This document shows, one piece after another, positions 7,851 through 16,369 of a stretch of DNA of 64,000 bases. The stretch lies in NCBI RefSeq assembly GCF_014640435.1, contig NZ_BMGY01000012.1:1-64000 (forward strand), in the 5' to 3' direction. The notes beneath the pieces were generated by a model. The model searched no databases. It was not told the DNA's origin and saw nothing but the letters and a program-made list of their open reading frames with translations. Every line of letters starts with the position of its first letter. The stretch's first letter is position 1. The position numbers and the translations under genes were made by a program. The DNA is from Hymenobacter frigidus. Its GTDB lineage: Bacteria > Bacteroidota > Bacteroidia > Cytophagales > Hymenobacteraceae.

Positions 7851-10313
7851 ATGCACGCATCTTTCTTTCGGCTGCCACTGGCAGCAGGGCTAACTCTATT
7901 TTGTTCCGGCTCTTTTGCCCAGCAGCTTCCGGCGGCGCCGCGGGTGCGGCCAGCCGCCGCACCGCCCCTCACCGGACGCGTAACCGATGCTGCCACCGGC
8001 GAGGGCCTACCCGGTTCCACCGTGCTATTCGACGACCTGAAACAGGGGGCCGCGACCGGGGCCGATGGCGGCTTCCGCTTCAACAGCCTGCCGCGGGGGC
8101 GCTTCACGGTGCAGGTGCGCTCGCTGGGCTACAACACCGTGACCCAGACCGTGGACACCGGCAACGGCCAGCCGCTGGATATTAAGCTGACCGTGGCAGC
8201 TACCGAGATTGGGCAGGTGGTGGTAACGGGCGTGTCGCAGGCCACGCAGCTGCGGCGCTCGCCGGTGCCCACCTCGGTGGTCGACCGCACCCGGCTCAAC
8301 CAGACTTCTGCTTCGAACCTGGTGGATGCCATTGCCCACACGCCGGGCGTGAGCCAGATTACGACCGGCGCGGCCATCAGCAAGCCGGTGGTGCGCGGGC
8401 TGGGCTACAACCGCGTCATCACCCTGAACAACGGGGCCAGGCAGGAAGGCCAGCAGTGGGGCGACGAGCACGGCATTGAGATTGACGAGTTTAGCGTGGA
8501 CCGGGCTGAGATTATTAAAGGGCCGGGCTCGCTGCTGTACGGCTCCGATGCCATGGCGGGCGTCATCAACTTCGTGGCCCCCGACCCGGTGGCCGAAGGC
8601 CACATCACCGGCCTGGGCACGGCCAGCTACCAGCCCAACAACAACCAGCAAGGCTACTCGGTGCAGAACGCCGGCAACCTGAACGGCGTGAACTGGCTGG
8701 CCCGGGGCACCCGCAAGGTGGCCGGCAACTACCAGAACCGCTACGACGGCCGGGTGTACAACTCGGGCTTCAATGAGTGGGATGCCAACGGTTACGTGGG
8801 CGTAAACAAGGGCTGGGGCTATTCGCACCTCACCTTCAGCACGTTCAACCAGCGTGTGGGCCTCACAGAAGGCACCCGCGATGGGCTCACCGGACGCTTC
8901 CTCAAGGAAGTACCCAGCGGCGACTCGGCCCTGGCCATGCCCGTGAGCGCGACCGACCTGCGCGGCTACGGCCTGGCCGTGCCCCAACAGCAAATCAACC
9001 ACTTGCGGTTGGGAGTCGACAACAACTTTGTGCTGGGCGAAAATGGGGCCCGCATCACGCTGCAGGCCAGCTACCAGCAAAACCTGCGGCGCGAGTACGG
9101 CAACGTGCTCGACCCGGCCGAAACCTCGCTCTACTTTCAGCTGCGCACCGTGGATTACTCGCTGCGCTACTTCCTGCCCGAGCGCAACGGCTGGAACCTG
9201 ACCCTGGGTACCAGCGGCCTGCACCAGCAAAACCGCAACCTGGGCGTCGAGTTCCTGATTCCGGCGTACAAAGTGAACGAGGGCGGCGTGTTTGGGGTAG
9301 TCAAAAAGACCATCGGCTCGCTCGACATCAGCGGGGGGCTGCGCTACGACGTGCGCCGGATTGCGGCCGACCGCCTGCTGCTCGACGGCAATGAGCGCCC
9401 CAGCACCGACCCCACGGCCGACCCCAAGTTTCCGGGTTTCCGCAGCACCTTCCGCAACTACAGCGGCAGTCTGGGGGCGGCCTATAATCTCAATGAAAAG
9501 CTGACTGTGAAAGGCAACCTCTCGCGGGGCTTCCGGGCCCCCAACATTGCCGAACTGGGCTCGAACGGCATTCACGAAGGCACCATTCGCTACGAAATTG
9601 GCCAAGCGAACCTGGCGGCCGAAACCAGCCTACAGCTCGATGCGGGCGTTAGCTACGTCACAGACCACGTGCGTTTCAGCGTCGATGCCTTCACCAACAA
9701 CATCGATAACTACATTTTCACGCGCCGGCTGCTCACCCCTAGCGGCGCCGATTCGGTGAGTGCCGAGGGCGATGGGGTGTTTCGCTACGAGCAGGGTCAG
9801 GCGCGGCTCTACGGCGGCGAAGTCAGCCTCGACTTTCACCCCCACCCGCTGGACTGGCTGCACTTCGAAAACTCCTTCTCACTGGTGCGCGCCCAGCAGC
9901 TGGACGTGGAGAGTGCCCAACGCTACCTGCCCTTTATTCCCGCCGACCGGCTGCAATCGGAGCTGCGGGCCAATTTCCGCCGCCAGGGCAAGCGCATCAC
10001 CAATCCCTACGCCCGCGTGCAGCTGGAGCACACCTTCGCCCAGAACCGCTTCTTTTCGGCCTTCGACACCGAAACCGCTACGCCCGGCTACACGCTAATA
10101 AACGCCGGCCTGGGCACCGATGTAGCCAATGCCCAAGGCCGCACGCTGTTCTCGCTGTTCCTGACCGCGAATAATCTGTTCGACGTGGGCTACCAAAGCC
10201 ACCTGAGCCGCTTGAAATACGCGGACTACAACGCAGCGAACGGCCGCACCGGCGTATTCAACCAGGGCCGAAACGTGAGCGTGCGGCTGGTGGTGCCGGT
10301 GGACTTTAAGTAG
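7851..10313 (+). CDS. TonB-dependent outer-membrane receptor
   Basis: An 820-residue receptor importing a ligand across the outer membrane with TonB energy. A signal peptide (residues 1-24) is followed by a carboxypeptidase-D regulatory-like domain (about 40-120, with GRVTDAATGEGLPGSTV), the plug domain (about 140-250, with the typical VDRAEIIKGPGSLLYG segment) and a 22-strand-type barrel up to the C-terminal strand ending in VVPVDFK. The ATG at 7851 is chosen over an upstream in-frame start because it begins the signal peptide. With the His/Cys protein before it and a permease 66 bases after it, this looks like a metal or small-solute uptake locus. The substrate is inferred, not visible. Confidence 0.9.
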   Translation: MHASFFRLPLAAGLTLFCSGSFAQQLPAAPRVRPAAAPPLTGRVTDAATGEGLPGSTVLFDDLKQGAATGADGGFRFNSLPRGRFTVQVRSLGYNTVTQTVDTGNGQPLDIKLTVAATEIGQVVVTGVSQATQLRRSPVPTSVVDRTRLNQTSASNLVDAIAHTPGVSQITTGAAISKPVVRGLGYNRVITLNNGARQEGQQWGDEHGIEIDEFSVDRAEIIKGPGSLLYGSDAMAGVINFVAPDPVAEGHITGLGTASYQPNNNQQGYSVQNAGNLNGVNWLARGTRKVAGNYQNRYDGRVYNSGFNEWDANGYVGVNKGWGYSHLTFSTFNQRVGLTEGTRDGLTGRFLKEVPSGDSALAMPVSATDLRGYGLAVPQQQINHLRLGVDNNFVLGENGARITLQASYQQNLRREYGNVLDPAETSLYFQLRTVDYSLRYFLPERNGWNLTLGTSGLHQQNRNLGVEFLIPAYKVNEGGVFGVVKKTIGSLDISGGLRYDVRRIAADRLLLDGNERPSTDPTADPKFPGFRSTFRNYSGSLGAAYNLNEKLTVKGNLSRGFRAPNIAELGSNGIHEGTIRYEIGQANLAAETSLQLDAGVSYVTDHVRFSVDAFTNNIDNYIFTRRLLTPSGADSVSAEGDGVFRYEQGQARLYGGEVSLDFHPHPLDWLHFENSFSLVRAQQLDVESAQRYLPFIPADRLQSELRANFRRQGKRITNPYARVQLEHTFAQNRFFSAFDTETATPGYTLINAGLGTDVANAQGRTLFSLFLTANNLFDVGYQSHLSRLKYADYNAANGRTGVFNQGRNVSVRLVVPVDFK

Positions 10314-10379
10314 GCGGCGTGCCGGATGCCGTGGCAGTTTGGGCGGAAGTGCCCATCTTTCGGCTTCAATCCCCGCCTC

Positions 10380-11627
10380 ATGCCTGTGCAAGCCGTTTCG
10401 CCACCCAAGTACACTGTTTTCACCGCCGCCGTCATTGTGGCTGCTCTGGGCTACTTCGTCGATATTTACGACCTTATTCTGTTCAGCATTGTCCGGGTTG
10501 AAAGCCTGAAGGACCTGGGCGTGACGGCGGCGGCGGAGCTTACCGATAAAGGGCTGTTTCTGATTAACATGCAGATGGGCGGCATGCTGGTGGGCGGCAT
10601 CCTGTGGGGCATTCTCGGCGATAAAAAGGGGCGGCTCTCGGTACTGTTCGGCTCCATTCTGCTGTACTCCCTGGCTAATATTGCCAACGGCTTCGTGACC
10701 AGCGTGGAGCAATACGCGTGGCTACGGCTCATCGCCGGCATTGGGCTGGCCGGCGAGCTGGGCGCGGGCATCACGCTGGTGAGCGAGAGCCTGCCCAAAG
10801 AAAAGCGCGGCTACGGCACCATGGTGGTGGCCACCGTGGGCGTGAGCGGGGCCATGCTGGGCTACTGGGTGGGGCAAAAACTGGGCTGGCGCAATGCCTA
10901 CTTTGTGGGCGGCGGGCTGGGCCTGGCGCTGCTGGTGCTGCGCGTAAGCGTGTTCGAGTCGGGCATGTTTCAGCAGGTGCAGGCGCAGACCGACGTGGTG
11001 CGCGGCAATTTCCTCAGCCTATTCACCAACCCGGTGCGCTTGGGCAAGTACCTGCGCGTGCTGCTGATTGGGGTGCCGCTGTGGTTTGTGGTGGGCATTC
11101 TGGTGACGCTGGCCCCGGAGTTTGGGCGGGCGCTGGGGCTTACGGGCGAGGTCACGGCCGGCCTGGCGGTGTTCTGGTGCTACTTCGGGCTGGTGTTTGG
11201 CGATTTTTTCAGCGGGGCGCTCAGCCAGTACTGGCACTCCCGCAACAAGGCGCTGCAAGTGTTTCTGGTATTTTGCGCGGTGCTGGTGGGCGTGTATCTG
11301 TTTGGGGTGCAGGGCGCTTCGCCGGCCACGTTCTACGGCGTGTGTTTCGTGCTGGGCATGTCGGTGGGCTTCTGGGCGCTGTTTGTGACGGTGGCCGCCG
11401 AGCAGTTTGGCACCAACCTGCGGGCCACGGTGGCCACCACCGCCCCCAACTTTGCCCGGGGGGCCGTAGTGGGGCTGGTGCCGGCCTTCAAGTACCTGAG
11501 CGGGGCACTGGGCGGCATCATTCCGGGCGCGGCGGTGCTGGGGGCGCTGACGCTGGTGGTGGCTTTCTGGGCCGTGCGCACCCTGCCCGAGAGCTACGGC
11601 AAGGACCTGAACTACGTGGAAGAATAA
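10380..11627 (+). CDS. MFS transporter
   Basis: A 415-residue inner-membrane permease of the major facilitator superfamily with about 12 hydrophobic segments. The loop 2-3 signature is visible as GILGDKKGRLSVLFGS, and an intramembrane acidic pair lies in helix 1 (YFVDIYDL). The sequence resembles sugar-phosphate or organic-acid symporters rather than drug exporters. It follows the TonB receptor closely (66 bases), which suggests the pair move the same solute across the two membranes. The ATG at 10380 is preferred to that at 10326, since the extra 18 residues have no hydrophobic character. Confidence 0.85.
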   Translation: MPVQAVSPPKYTVFTAAVIVAALGYFVDIYDLILFSIVRVESLKDLGVTAAAELTDKGLFLINMQMGGMLVGGILWGILGDKKGRLSVLFGSILLYSLANIANGFVTSVEQYAWLRLIAGIGLAGELGAGITLVSESLPKEKRGYGTMVVATVGVSGAMLGYWVGQKLGWRNAYFVGGGLGLALLVLRVSVFESGMFQQVQAQTDVVRGNFLSLFTNPVRLGKYLRVLLIGVPLWFVVGILVTLAPEFGRALGLTGEVTAGLAVFWCYFGLVFGDFFSGALSQYWHSRNKALQVFLVFCAVLVGVYLFGVQGASPATFYGVCFVLGMSVGFWALFVTVAAEQFGTNLRATVATTAPNFARGAVVGLVPAFKYLSGALGGIIPGAAVLGALTLVVAFWAVRTLPESYGKDLNYVEE

Positions 11628-11732
11628 CGGCCAAGCCGACCCTTAATTATCTCAGAAAATAGACACGTAAGAACCTTGCCTCCGGCGCGGCGTACACGGA
11701 CCGCACTTACCCGGGTTTCATCGCCCGCCCCC

Positions 11733-12143
11733 ATGAAAAAACTTATTGGCCTCTTGTCTATTATCGCGGCATCGGCTTTTTCGGCCCAGGCCCAAACCAC
11801 GCCGGTTTCCCCCGCTATGCCGGCTACCCCCACCACCACGGACGTGCTTACGCCGGAGCAGCAGCAGCAACGTGCCAACGATGCCAAAGCCACCTACGAA
11901 GCCCAAAAGCAGCAAGCCAATAGCAGCGAACAGGCCGTGCGCAACAGCAAAAGCCAGCTGAAGGAAACCGCCAACCAGCAAAGCGACCTGAAGAAGCAGC
12001 TGCGCGAGCAGCGCAGCCAGGAAAAGGCTCAAAAAGCTCAGCTCCGCGAGCAGCGCAATGCCGCCAAGGAGGCCAAGAAACAGGAGCGCGCCGCCCGTGC
12101 CACCGCCAAAGCCGAAAAGCAGCGCGCCAAAGAAATGAAGTAA
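11733..12143 (+). CDS. Secreted coiled-coil protein, Gln/Lys/Ala-rich
   Basis: A 136-residue protein with a clear signal peptide (MKKLIGLLSIIAASAFSAQA). From about residue 45 to the end it is a charged helical repeat rich in Q, K, A, E and R, predicted to form a coiled coil, and it lacks cysteine. No enzyme motif is present. It is probably a periplasmic or surface structural protein; the partner is unknown. A strong terminator follows 23 bases after the stop. Confidence 0.7.
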   Translation: MKKLIGLLSIIAASAFSAQAQTTPVSPAMPATPTTTDVLTPEQQQQRANDAKATYEAQKQQANSSEQAVRNSKSQLKETANQQSDLKKQLREQRSQEKAQKAQLREQRNAAKEAKKQERAARATAKAEKQRAKEMK

Positions 12144-12166
12144 AGGCTTCGGCCTTTTTTTCTACT

Positions 12167-12196
12167 AAAACTCCGGCTCCGGCCGGAGTTTTTTTG
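12167..12196 (+). terminator. Intrinsic terminator
   Basis: The stem ACTCCGGC/GCCGGAGT (12170-12177 with 12182-12189) is followed by a seven-base T-run, directly after the coiled-coil protein gene. Confidence 0.85.
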
Positions 12197-12220
12197 TGGC
12201 CCGTCTGCCTCGGCTGGTCT

Positions 12221-12228
12221 TACCTTTC
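12221..12228 (+). promoter_or_regulatory. TAnnTTTG-like -7 element (TACCTTTC)
   Basis: TACCTTTC differs from the consensus in the last base only and lies 23 bases before the ATG at 12252. Confidence 0.4.
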
Positions 12229-12251
12229 TGCTTCGCTAATCCTTTTGCCCC

Positions 12252-12698
12252 ATGGCTACGCCCACCAAAAACACCCTGAAATTTTACCCCTTGCACCATT
12301 TTGTGCTCACACCGCTGGCCCTGCTCATGGCCGGCTACACCGTGCTGCGCTACACCAAAGTGGCGGGCGATGACACCCAGGAAGCTCGGCTCTGGTTCAG
12401 CGTGGCTGCGCTGGCCCTGATTGGCTTGGGCGTGCTGGTGATGCTGCGCCAGCACTACGCCCTGCAGCTGCAGGACCGTATTTGCCGCCTCGAAGTGCGC
12501 CAACGCTACTTTGAGGTGAGCGGCCAGCGCTTCGCCGCGCTCGAAAAACACCTCAGCCTGGCCCAAATCCTCAGCCTGCGCCTAGCCGGCGATGCCGAGT
12601 TGCCCGCCTTGGCCCAGGCCGCCGCCCAAGAAAAATTGTCACCCAAAGACATTCAGGCTCGTATTACTGACTTTCAGTTTGACTTCATGCGCGTCTGA
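12252..12698 (+). CDS. DUF6526-like small membrane protein
   Basis: A 148-residue protein that begins with a polar segment containing YPLHHF, then has two hydrophobic helices (about residues 20-36 and 50-70), followed by a soluble amphipathic C-terminal half (QLQDRICRLEVRQRYF onward). This architecture matches the DUF6526 family of Bacteroidota, whose function is unknown. It has its own promoter-like element and terminator on either side, so it is probably a single-gene unit. Confidence 0.7.
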   Translation: MATPTKNTLKFYPLHHFVLTPLALLMAGYTVLRYTKVAGDDTQEARLWFSVAALALIGLGVLVMLRQHYALQLQDRICRLEVRQRYFEVSGQRFAALEKHLSLAQILSLRLAGDAELPALAQAAAQEKLSPKDIQARITDFQFDFMRV

Positions 12699-12724
12699 AA
12701 ATAGCGGCTGAGTAGGGGTAGTGC

Positions 12725-12757
12725 CTGAGCGCTGTTCAACGGTTAAACAGCGCTCAG
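12725..12757. terminator. Hairpin between DUF6526 and DUF4286 genes
   Basis: The perfect 12-bp stem CTGAGCGCTGTT/AACAGCGCTCAG is extended outward by a second imperfect stem (12711-12770). There is no strong T-run, so termination is likely but not certain. Confidence 0.55.
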
Positions 12758-12808
12758 TTACTCTCCTACTCCCGCGCTCGGTCACTTGCCACCCAGTCAC
12801 CTCATACC

Positions 12809-13111
12809 ATGATTCTCTACAACGTTACCAGCAGCATTGAGCCCACCGCCGCCGAAGAGTGGCTGGACTACATGCGCACCACCCACATGCCCGAAGTGAT
12901 GGAAACAGGCTTTTTCATCAAAAGCCAGCTTTGCCGCTTGCTCAACGAGGAAGACGACGGCATCACCTACGCCGCCCAGTACTACTGCCTCAGCCCGGAG
13001 CAGCTGGATGAATACCAGACCCTCTGCGCCCCCGCACTGCGCGCTGATATGGAAAAGCATTTTGCGGGCAAGTACGTGTCATTCCGCACCATTCTCGAAG
13101 TGGTGGAGTAG
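12809..13111 (+). CDS. DUF4286 family protein
   Basis: A 100-residue cytosolic protein with the family's N-terminal strand (MILYNVTSSIEP), the W-x-x-YM segment and the H-M-P motif (TTHMPEVMETGFF). The family has a ferredoxin-like fold and no assigned role. The whole expected length is present. A long palindromic repeat follows 27 bases after the stop. Confidence 0.85.
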   Translation: MILYNVTSSIEPTAAEEWLDYMRTTHMPEVMETGFFIKSQLCRLLNEEDDGITYAAQYYCLSPEQLDEYQTLCAPALRADMEKHFAGKYVSFRTILEVVE

Positions 13112-13138
13112 GCAGAAGTAGACAGCCGGAAAAAGAAC

Positions 13139-13236
13139 GTCATGCCGAGCGCCGCCGAGGCATCTCGCGGGCAGTAGCAATCCATTTGATTGAGTTACTA
13201 CCACCCGCGAGATGCCTCGGCGGCGCTCGGCATGAC
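13139..13236. repeat. Palindromic repeat, family B (CATGCCGAGC...GCATCTC), copy 1
   Basis: Perfect 33-bp arms at 13139-13171 and 13204-13236 face each other over a 32-base loop. The outer edges read GTCATG and CATGAC. Related copies are at 13919-14035, 44252-44360, 61091/61747 and 63223-63317. Confidence 0.9.
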
Positions 13237-13308
13237 CATTTTGATTAGCCACTGCTCTGCCAAAATTCGGGCACAAAAATGCCCTCAATGCTGTTGAAGC
13301 GGCACTCT

Positions 13309-13899
13309 ATGAAAAATATTATCTTCTTTGGCGACAGCCTCACGGCGGGCCACGGCCTGCCCGCCGCCGCCAGCTTTCCGGCCCTGCTCCAGTTGCGCCT
13401 CGATGAGCAGCAGCTGCCTTACAAAGCCTACAACTACGGCGTGAGCGGCGAAACCAGCGCCGGCGGCCGCCAACGCCTGCCCACCGTGCTGGCCCGCCAC
13501 CCCATCGAGGTGTTTGTGCTGGCCCTCGGGGCCAACGACGGCATCCGGGGCATTGCCGTGCGCGAAACCACCCACAACCTGCAGTTCATCATCGACGCCG
13601 TGCGGCGGCAATACCCCGCAGCCCCCCTTGTGCTGGCTGGCCTGGAATTTCCCTTCGACTTGGGCCCGCTTGGTGGCCACCGGCTGGCGCACTACGCCGC
13701 CGAGTTCAAAACTCTCTTCCGTACCCTGGCCGATAAAAACAGCCTGCCCTTCATTCCCTTTCTACTACAAGGAGTGCTGGGCCACCGCGAGCTGAACCTG
13801 GCCGATGGCGTGCACCCGAATGCCGCGGGCCAAAAAATCCTGGCCGAGAACGTGTGGCAGGTGCTGGGACCGCTGTTGCAGCAACCGGTTAGCTCTTAG
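13309..13899 (+). CDS. GDSL-type esterase (arylesterase / TesA-like)
   Basis: A 196-residue SGNH hydrolase. Block I FFGDSLTAGHG carries the nucleophile serine at residue 10, block III is LGANDGIRG, and the C-terminal block V is DGVHPNAAG with the catalytic Asp and His. This matches arylesterase/lysophospholipase TesA proteins. There is no obvious signal peptide, unlike E. coli TesA, so it may be cytosolic. The start at 13309 is chosen because the GDSL block normally begins within ten residues of the N-terminus. Palindromic family B repeats stand on both sides of the gene. Confidence 0.9.
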   Translation: MKNIIFFGDSLTAGHGLPAAASFPALLQLRLDEQQLPYKAYNYGVSGETSAGGRQRLPTVLARHPIEVFVLALGANDGIRGIAVRETTHNLQFIIDAVRRQYPAAPLVLAGLEFPFDLGPLGGHRLAHYAAEFKTLFRTLADKNSLPFIPFLLQGVLGHRELNLADGVHPNAAGQKILAENVWQVLGPLLQQPVSS

Positions 13900-13918
13900 T
13901 TTCTGGAATTGTTAAAAC

Positions 13919-14035
13919 GTCATGCCGAGCGTAGCCGAGGCATCTCGCGTGGGGCAGTAAATGATATCGCATGGGTTACTGCTGCACGCGAGATGCCTCG
14001 GTCCCTGGCTTGATGCGCCACATGCTCGGCATGAC
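13919..14035. repeat. Palindromic repeat, family B, copy 2
   Basis: The left arm begins GTCATGCCGAGCGTAGCC at 13919 and the right arm ends GCTCGGCATGAC at 14035. The right arm is interrupted by about 17 extra bases after GATGCCTCGG. The octamer GTTAAAAC stands directly before it (13911-13918) and again at 14043-14050. Confidence 0.8.
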
Positions 14036-14040
14036 GGGCA

Positions 14041-15090
14041 ATGTTAAAACCTGATGTTACGCAGTCGTTAGTCATCTTAGCCCGTTTAGCAGCTTATGAG
14101 CTGATGTTACGCATTCGTCGGGTCACGCGCTGGCTGAGCCAGACCACCTACGGCCCGACCGACATCTGGCGGCAGGCCAAGCCCCTGATTCGCCAGGCCG
14201 AGGCCCGGCGGCCGACCGGCGAGTTCGCCGTGCTCATCGTCAACGATTCGGTGCTGGAAACGGCGCACACCGCCGCCAACGAGCTGATTTGCACCCATTG
14301 GAACCACCGCCAGCAGCGCTACGTCAAGGGCCTCAACTTTGTCAGCCTGCTCTACCAGGCCGGCGAGCTAGCCTTGCCCATCGCGGTCGAGTTGGTGCGC
14401 AAAACGGTGCCTGTTTACCAGCCCAAGACGCAGAAAACCAGCTACCGGAGTCCGTTCACCAAGAACGAGTATTTGCAGCAAATGCTGCGCGTGGCCCTAC
14501 CGGGGTGGCCCCAACAGCAGGTGGCTTACCGCTACCTGCTGGCCGACTCTTGGTATGCCTCGGCCGGGAACATGGCCCTGGTGCGGGCCCTGGGCCATCA
14601 CGTTGTTTTTGCCCTCGAAAGCAGCCGCACCGTGGCCTTGAGCGACGCCGACCGCGCGCAGGGCCGGTTCCAGGCCGTGCAGTCGCTGGTGTTTCCCGAT
14701 ACGCAACCCTTGCGCGTCTATTTGCGGGCCGTCCAGCAGGCGGTGCTCGTAACCAGACAAGTCTTTACAAACCAGGACGGTAGTCAGGGCATGCTGTATT
14801 TGGTCAGCAGCGACACCGACCTGGACCAGGCCCAACTGACCACGATTTACCAGAGACGGTGAAAAGTGGAAGAATACCACAAGTCGCTCAAACAAAATGC
14901 GTTCATGGCAAAATCACCCACCAAGACCCTGGCCACGCAGGCCACCCATTTCTTTGCCGCCGTGCTGGCCTACACCAAACGGGAAGTGCTCAAGCTCAAA
15001 TGCGGCATCGGCCATTTTCGCCTCAAAGCCCAGCTCTACACCGTCGGGCTCAAAGCCATGTACCAGCAACTCGGTCAACTCCGTGCGTAA
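14041..15090 (+). pseudogene. IS4-family DDE transposase with an in-frame stop
   Basis: The frame encodes 273 residues, a TGA at 14860-14862, then 75 more residues in the same frame. The first catalytic Asp region is LIVNDSVLE and the second is LLADSWYAS. The stop falls inside the IS4 signature Y-(2)-R-(3)-E-(6)-K: YQRR before it and KVEEYHKSLK after it, where the stop replaces an expected tryptophan codon TGG. The catalytic Glu is therefore lost from the truncated product. The N-terminus is also abnormal: the segment before VTRWLSQ is shorter than in related transposases and contains the second copy of the terminal sequence. The frame's first ATG (14041) lies just outside the element. It is most likely dead. 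Confidence 0.85.
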
Positions 15091-15096
15091 CATCAG
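14051..15096 (+). mobile_element. IS4-type insertion sequence, inactive copy
   Basis: The element is bounded by 13-bp perfect terminal inverted repeats, CTGATGTTACGCA at 14051-14063 and its reverse complement at 15084-15096. A 7-bp direct repeat TTAAAAC flanks it (14044-14050 and 15097-15103), as expected for a target duplication. The right copy contains the stop codon of the DUF72 gene. A second CTGATGTTACGCA in direct orientation lies at 14101-14113. The length is 1046 bp and one transposase reading frame is inside. Confidence 0.85.
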
Positions 15097-16023
15097 TTAA
15101 AACCCGAACAGATTCCCCTGCACCGGTTGCGGAATAATGAACGGCACAGGCACCTCAATGCCTGTCAGCGCCCTCAGTTTTTCCAGCAGGTATTTGGCAA
15201 ATACCGGGGCATGGCGCACGTCTTTTTGGTGAATGAAAAAGTACACCTCATGCACGCCCTGGGCCACCCAGGCGGCCAGGCGCTCGGCCCAGGCATCGGC
15301 GCGCTGGTAGTCGGAGCTGTGCAGGCCGTGGCCGTTGAAGCGGATGAAGGCCACGGGCGTGGTCAGGCGCATGGGCAGCACGTCGCGCCGGCCGGCCACG
15401 TCGGTTATCACCAATGTTTTGTTGAGGGCCTCGAAAGTGGCGTACACCGCATCGGCCAGCGCGCGGTCGGCGAACCAGCGCGGGTGGCGCAGTTCCACGG
15501 CCAGCGGCACGGCCTCGGGGAAGTCGAGTAGGAAGCGCTCGAGGCGCGGCAGGTGCTCGGGGCCGAAGTGCGGCGGCAGCTGCAAAAAGGCCCAGCCCAG
15601 GTTGCTGCCCAGCGCCTCGAAGGCCCGGGCGGTGGGCACCACCAAGTCGTCGGCCTGGTATAATTCGCGCTCGTGGCTGATACTGCGCGGCAGCTTGGGG
15701 CAGAACTTAAAGCCTGAATCAGGCCCCACGGCTTCGCGCCAGCGCCGCACCGTGGTAGCGTCCGGAATACGGTAGTGGGTGGTATTCAGTTCAATACTAT
15801 TGAACTGCTGCGCGTAGTAATGCAGGTAATCAGGCTCCTTGATGCCAGCCGGGAAGTACGTGCCCAGCCATTCCTTATTGGTCCAGATGGGGCAGCCCAC
15901 GTGCAGGCCGACCGGGGCGGGCTGCGTGGGGCGGGCCCGGGCCAGCACACGGGCGGTTTCGGGGTGGTCGGGCGGCAGCCCGAAATCAACGTAGCGCAGG
16001 TCGGGCAGGCGGCCAAAATCCAT
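15097..16023 (-). CDS. DUF72 family protein
   Basis: A 308-residue TIM-barrel-like protein of the DUF72 (YecE) family. Visible signatures are GCPIWTNKEWLGTYFP, QFNSIELNTTHYRIP, FKFCPKLPRSISHE, a PLAVELRHPRW segment, and VYFFIHQKDVRHAPVFA near the end. The biochemical function of the family is not settled. The stop codon TAA lies in the 7-bp duplication made by the adjacent IS, so the coding region is just intact. A -7 element precedes the ATG by four bases. Confidence 0.88.
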   Translation of the reverse strand: MDFGRLPDLRYVDFGLPPDHPETARVLARARPTQPAPVGLHVGCPIWTNKEWLGTYFPAGIKEPDYLHYYAQQFNSIELNTTHYRIPDATTVRRWREAVGPDSGFKFCPKLPRSISHERELYQADDLVVPTARAFEALGSNLGWAFLQLPPHFGPEHLPRLERFLLDFPEAVPLAVELRHPRWFADRALADAVYATFEALNKTLVITDVAGRRDVLPMRLTTPVAFIRFNGHGLHSSDYQRADAWAERLAAWVAQGVHEVYFFIHQKDVRHAPVFAKYLLEKLRALTGIEVPVPFIIPQPVQGNLFGF

Positions 16024-16027
16024 GCAA

Positions 16028-16035
16028 CAAAGGTA
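16028..16035 (-). promoter_or_regulatory. TAnnTTTG -7 promoter element
   Basis: On the minus strand this reads TACCTTTG and ends four bases before the ATG at 16023, the same arrangement as upstream of 171 and 21044. Confidence 0.55.
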
Positions 16036-16369
16036 GGGTTCGTGCTCCGCGGCCGGGTACTACTCTTACGAAAAAAGCTGGACTTATGCAACCGGGTTTC
16101 GAAGAGGATTGGCGGGCTGATGCCGAAATTTTATACCCGTCGCATAATCTAATTTATGTGTCTGCGCAATACTTCGGGCCTCATTCCGCAAAATATAGTT
16201 TGACGTCGCCTCACGGCTACTTTTTTGGCAAACAGAAAGATTAATTAAATACAAGTTTTCTGGTAAAAGAACAATTTTTGACCTCATTTGATTAGTAGAA
16301 GGGTGCTGTTTTTTAGTCTCTCGCTAAAAGGCAGGGCTATGTTTGTCATGCTCACCATCGACAAACCGC

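Noticed and set aside
8025..9605. 526-residue minus-strand ORF
   Set aside because: It is antisense to the TonB receptor.
14860..14862. Selenocysteine or other recoding at the transposase TGA
   Set aside because: No SECIS-like hairpin directly follows, and family members have Trp here. A nonsense mutation is simpler.
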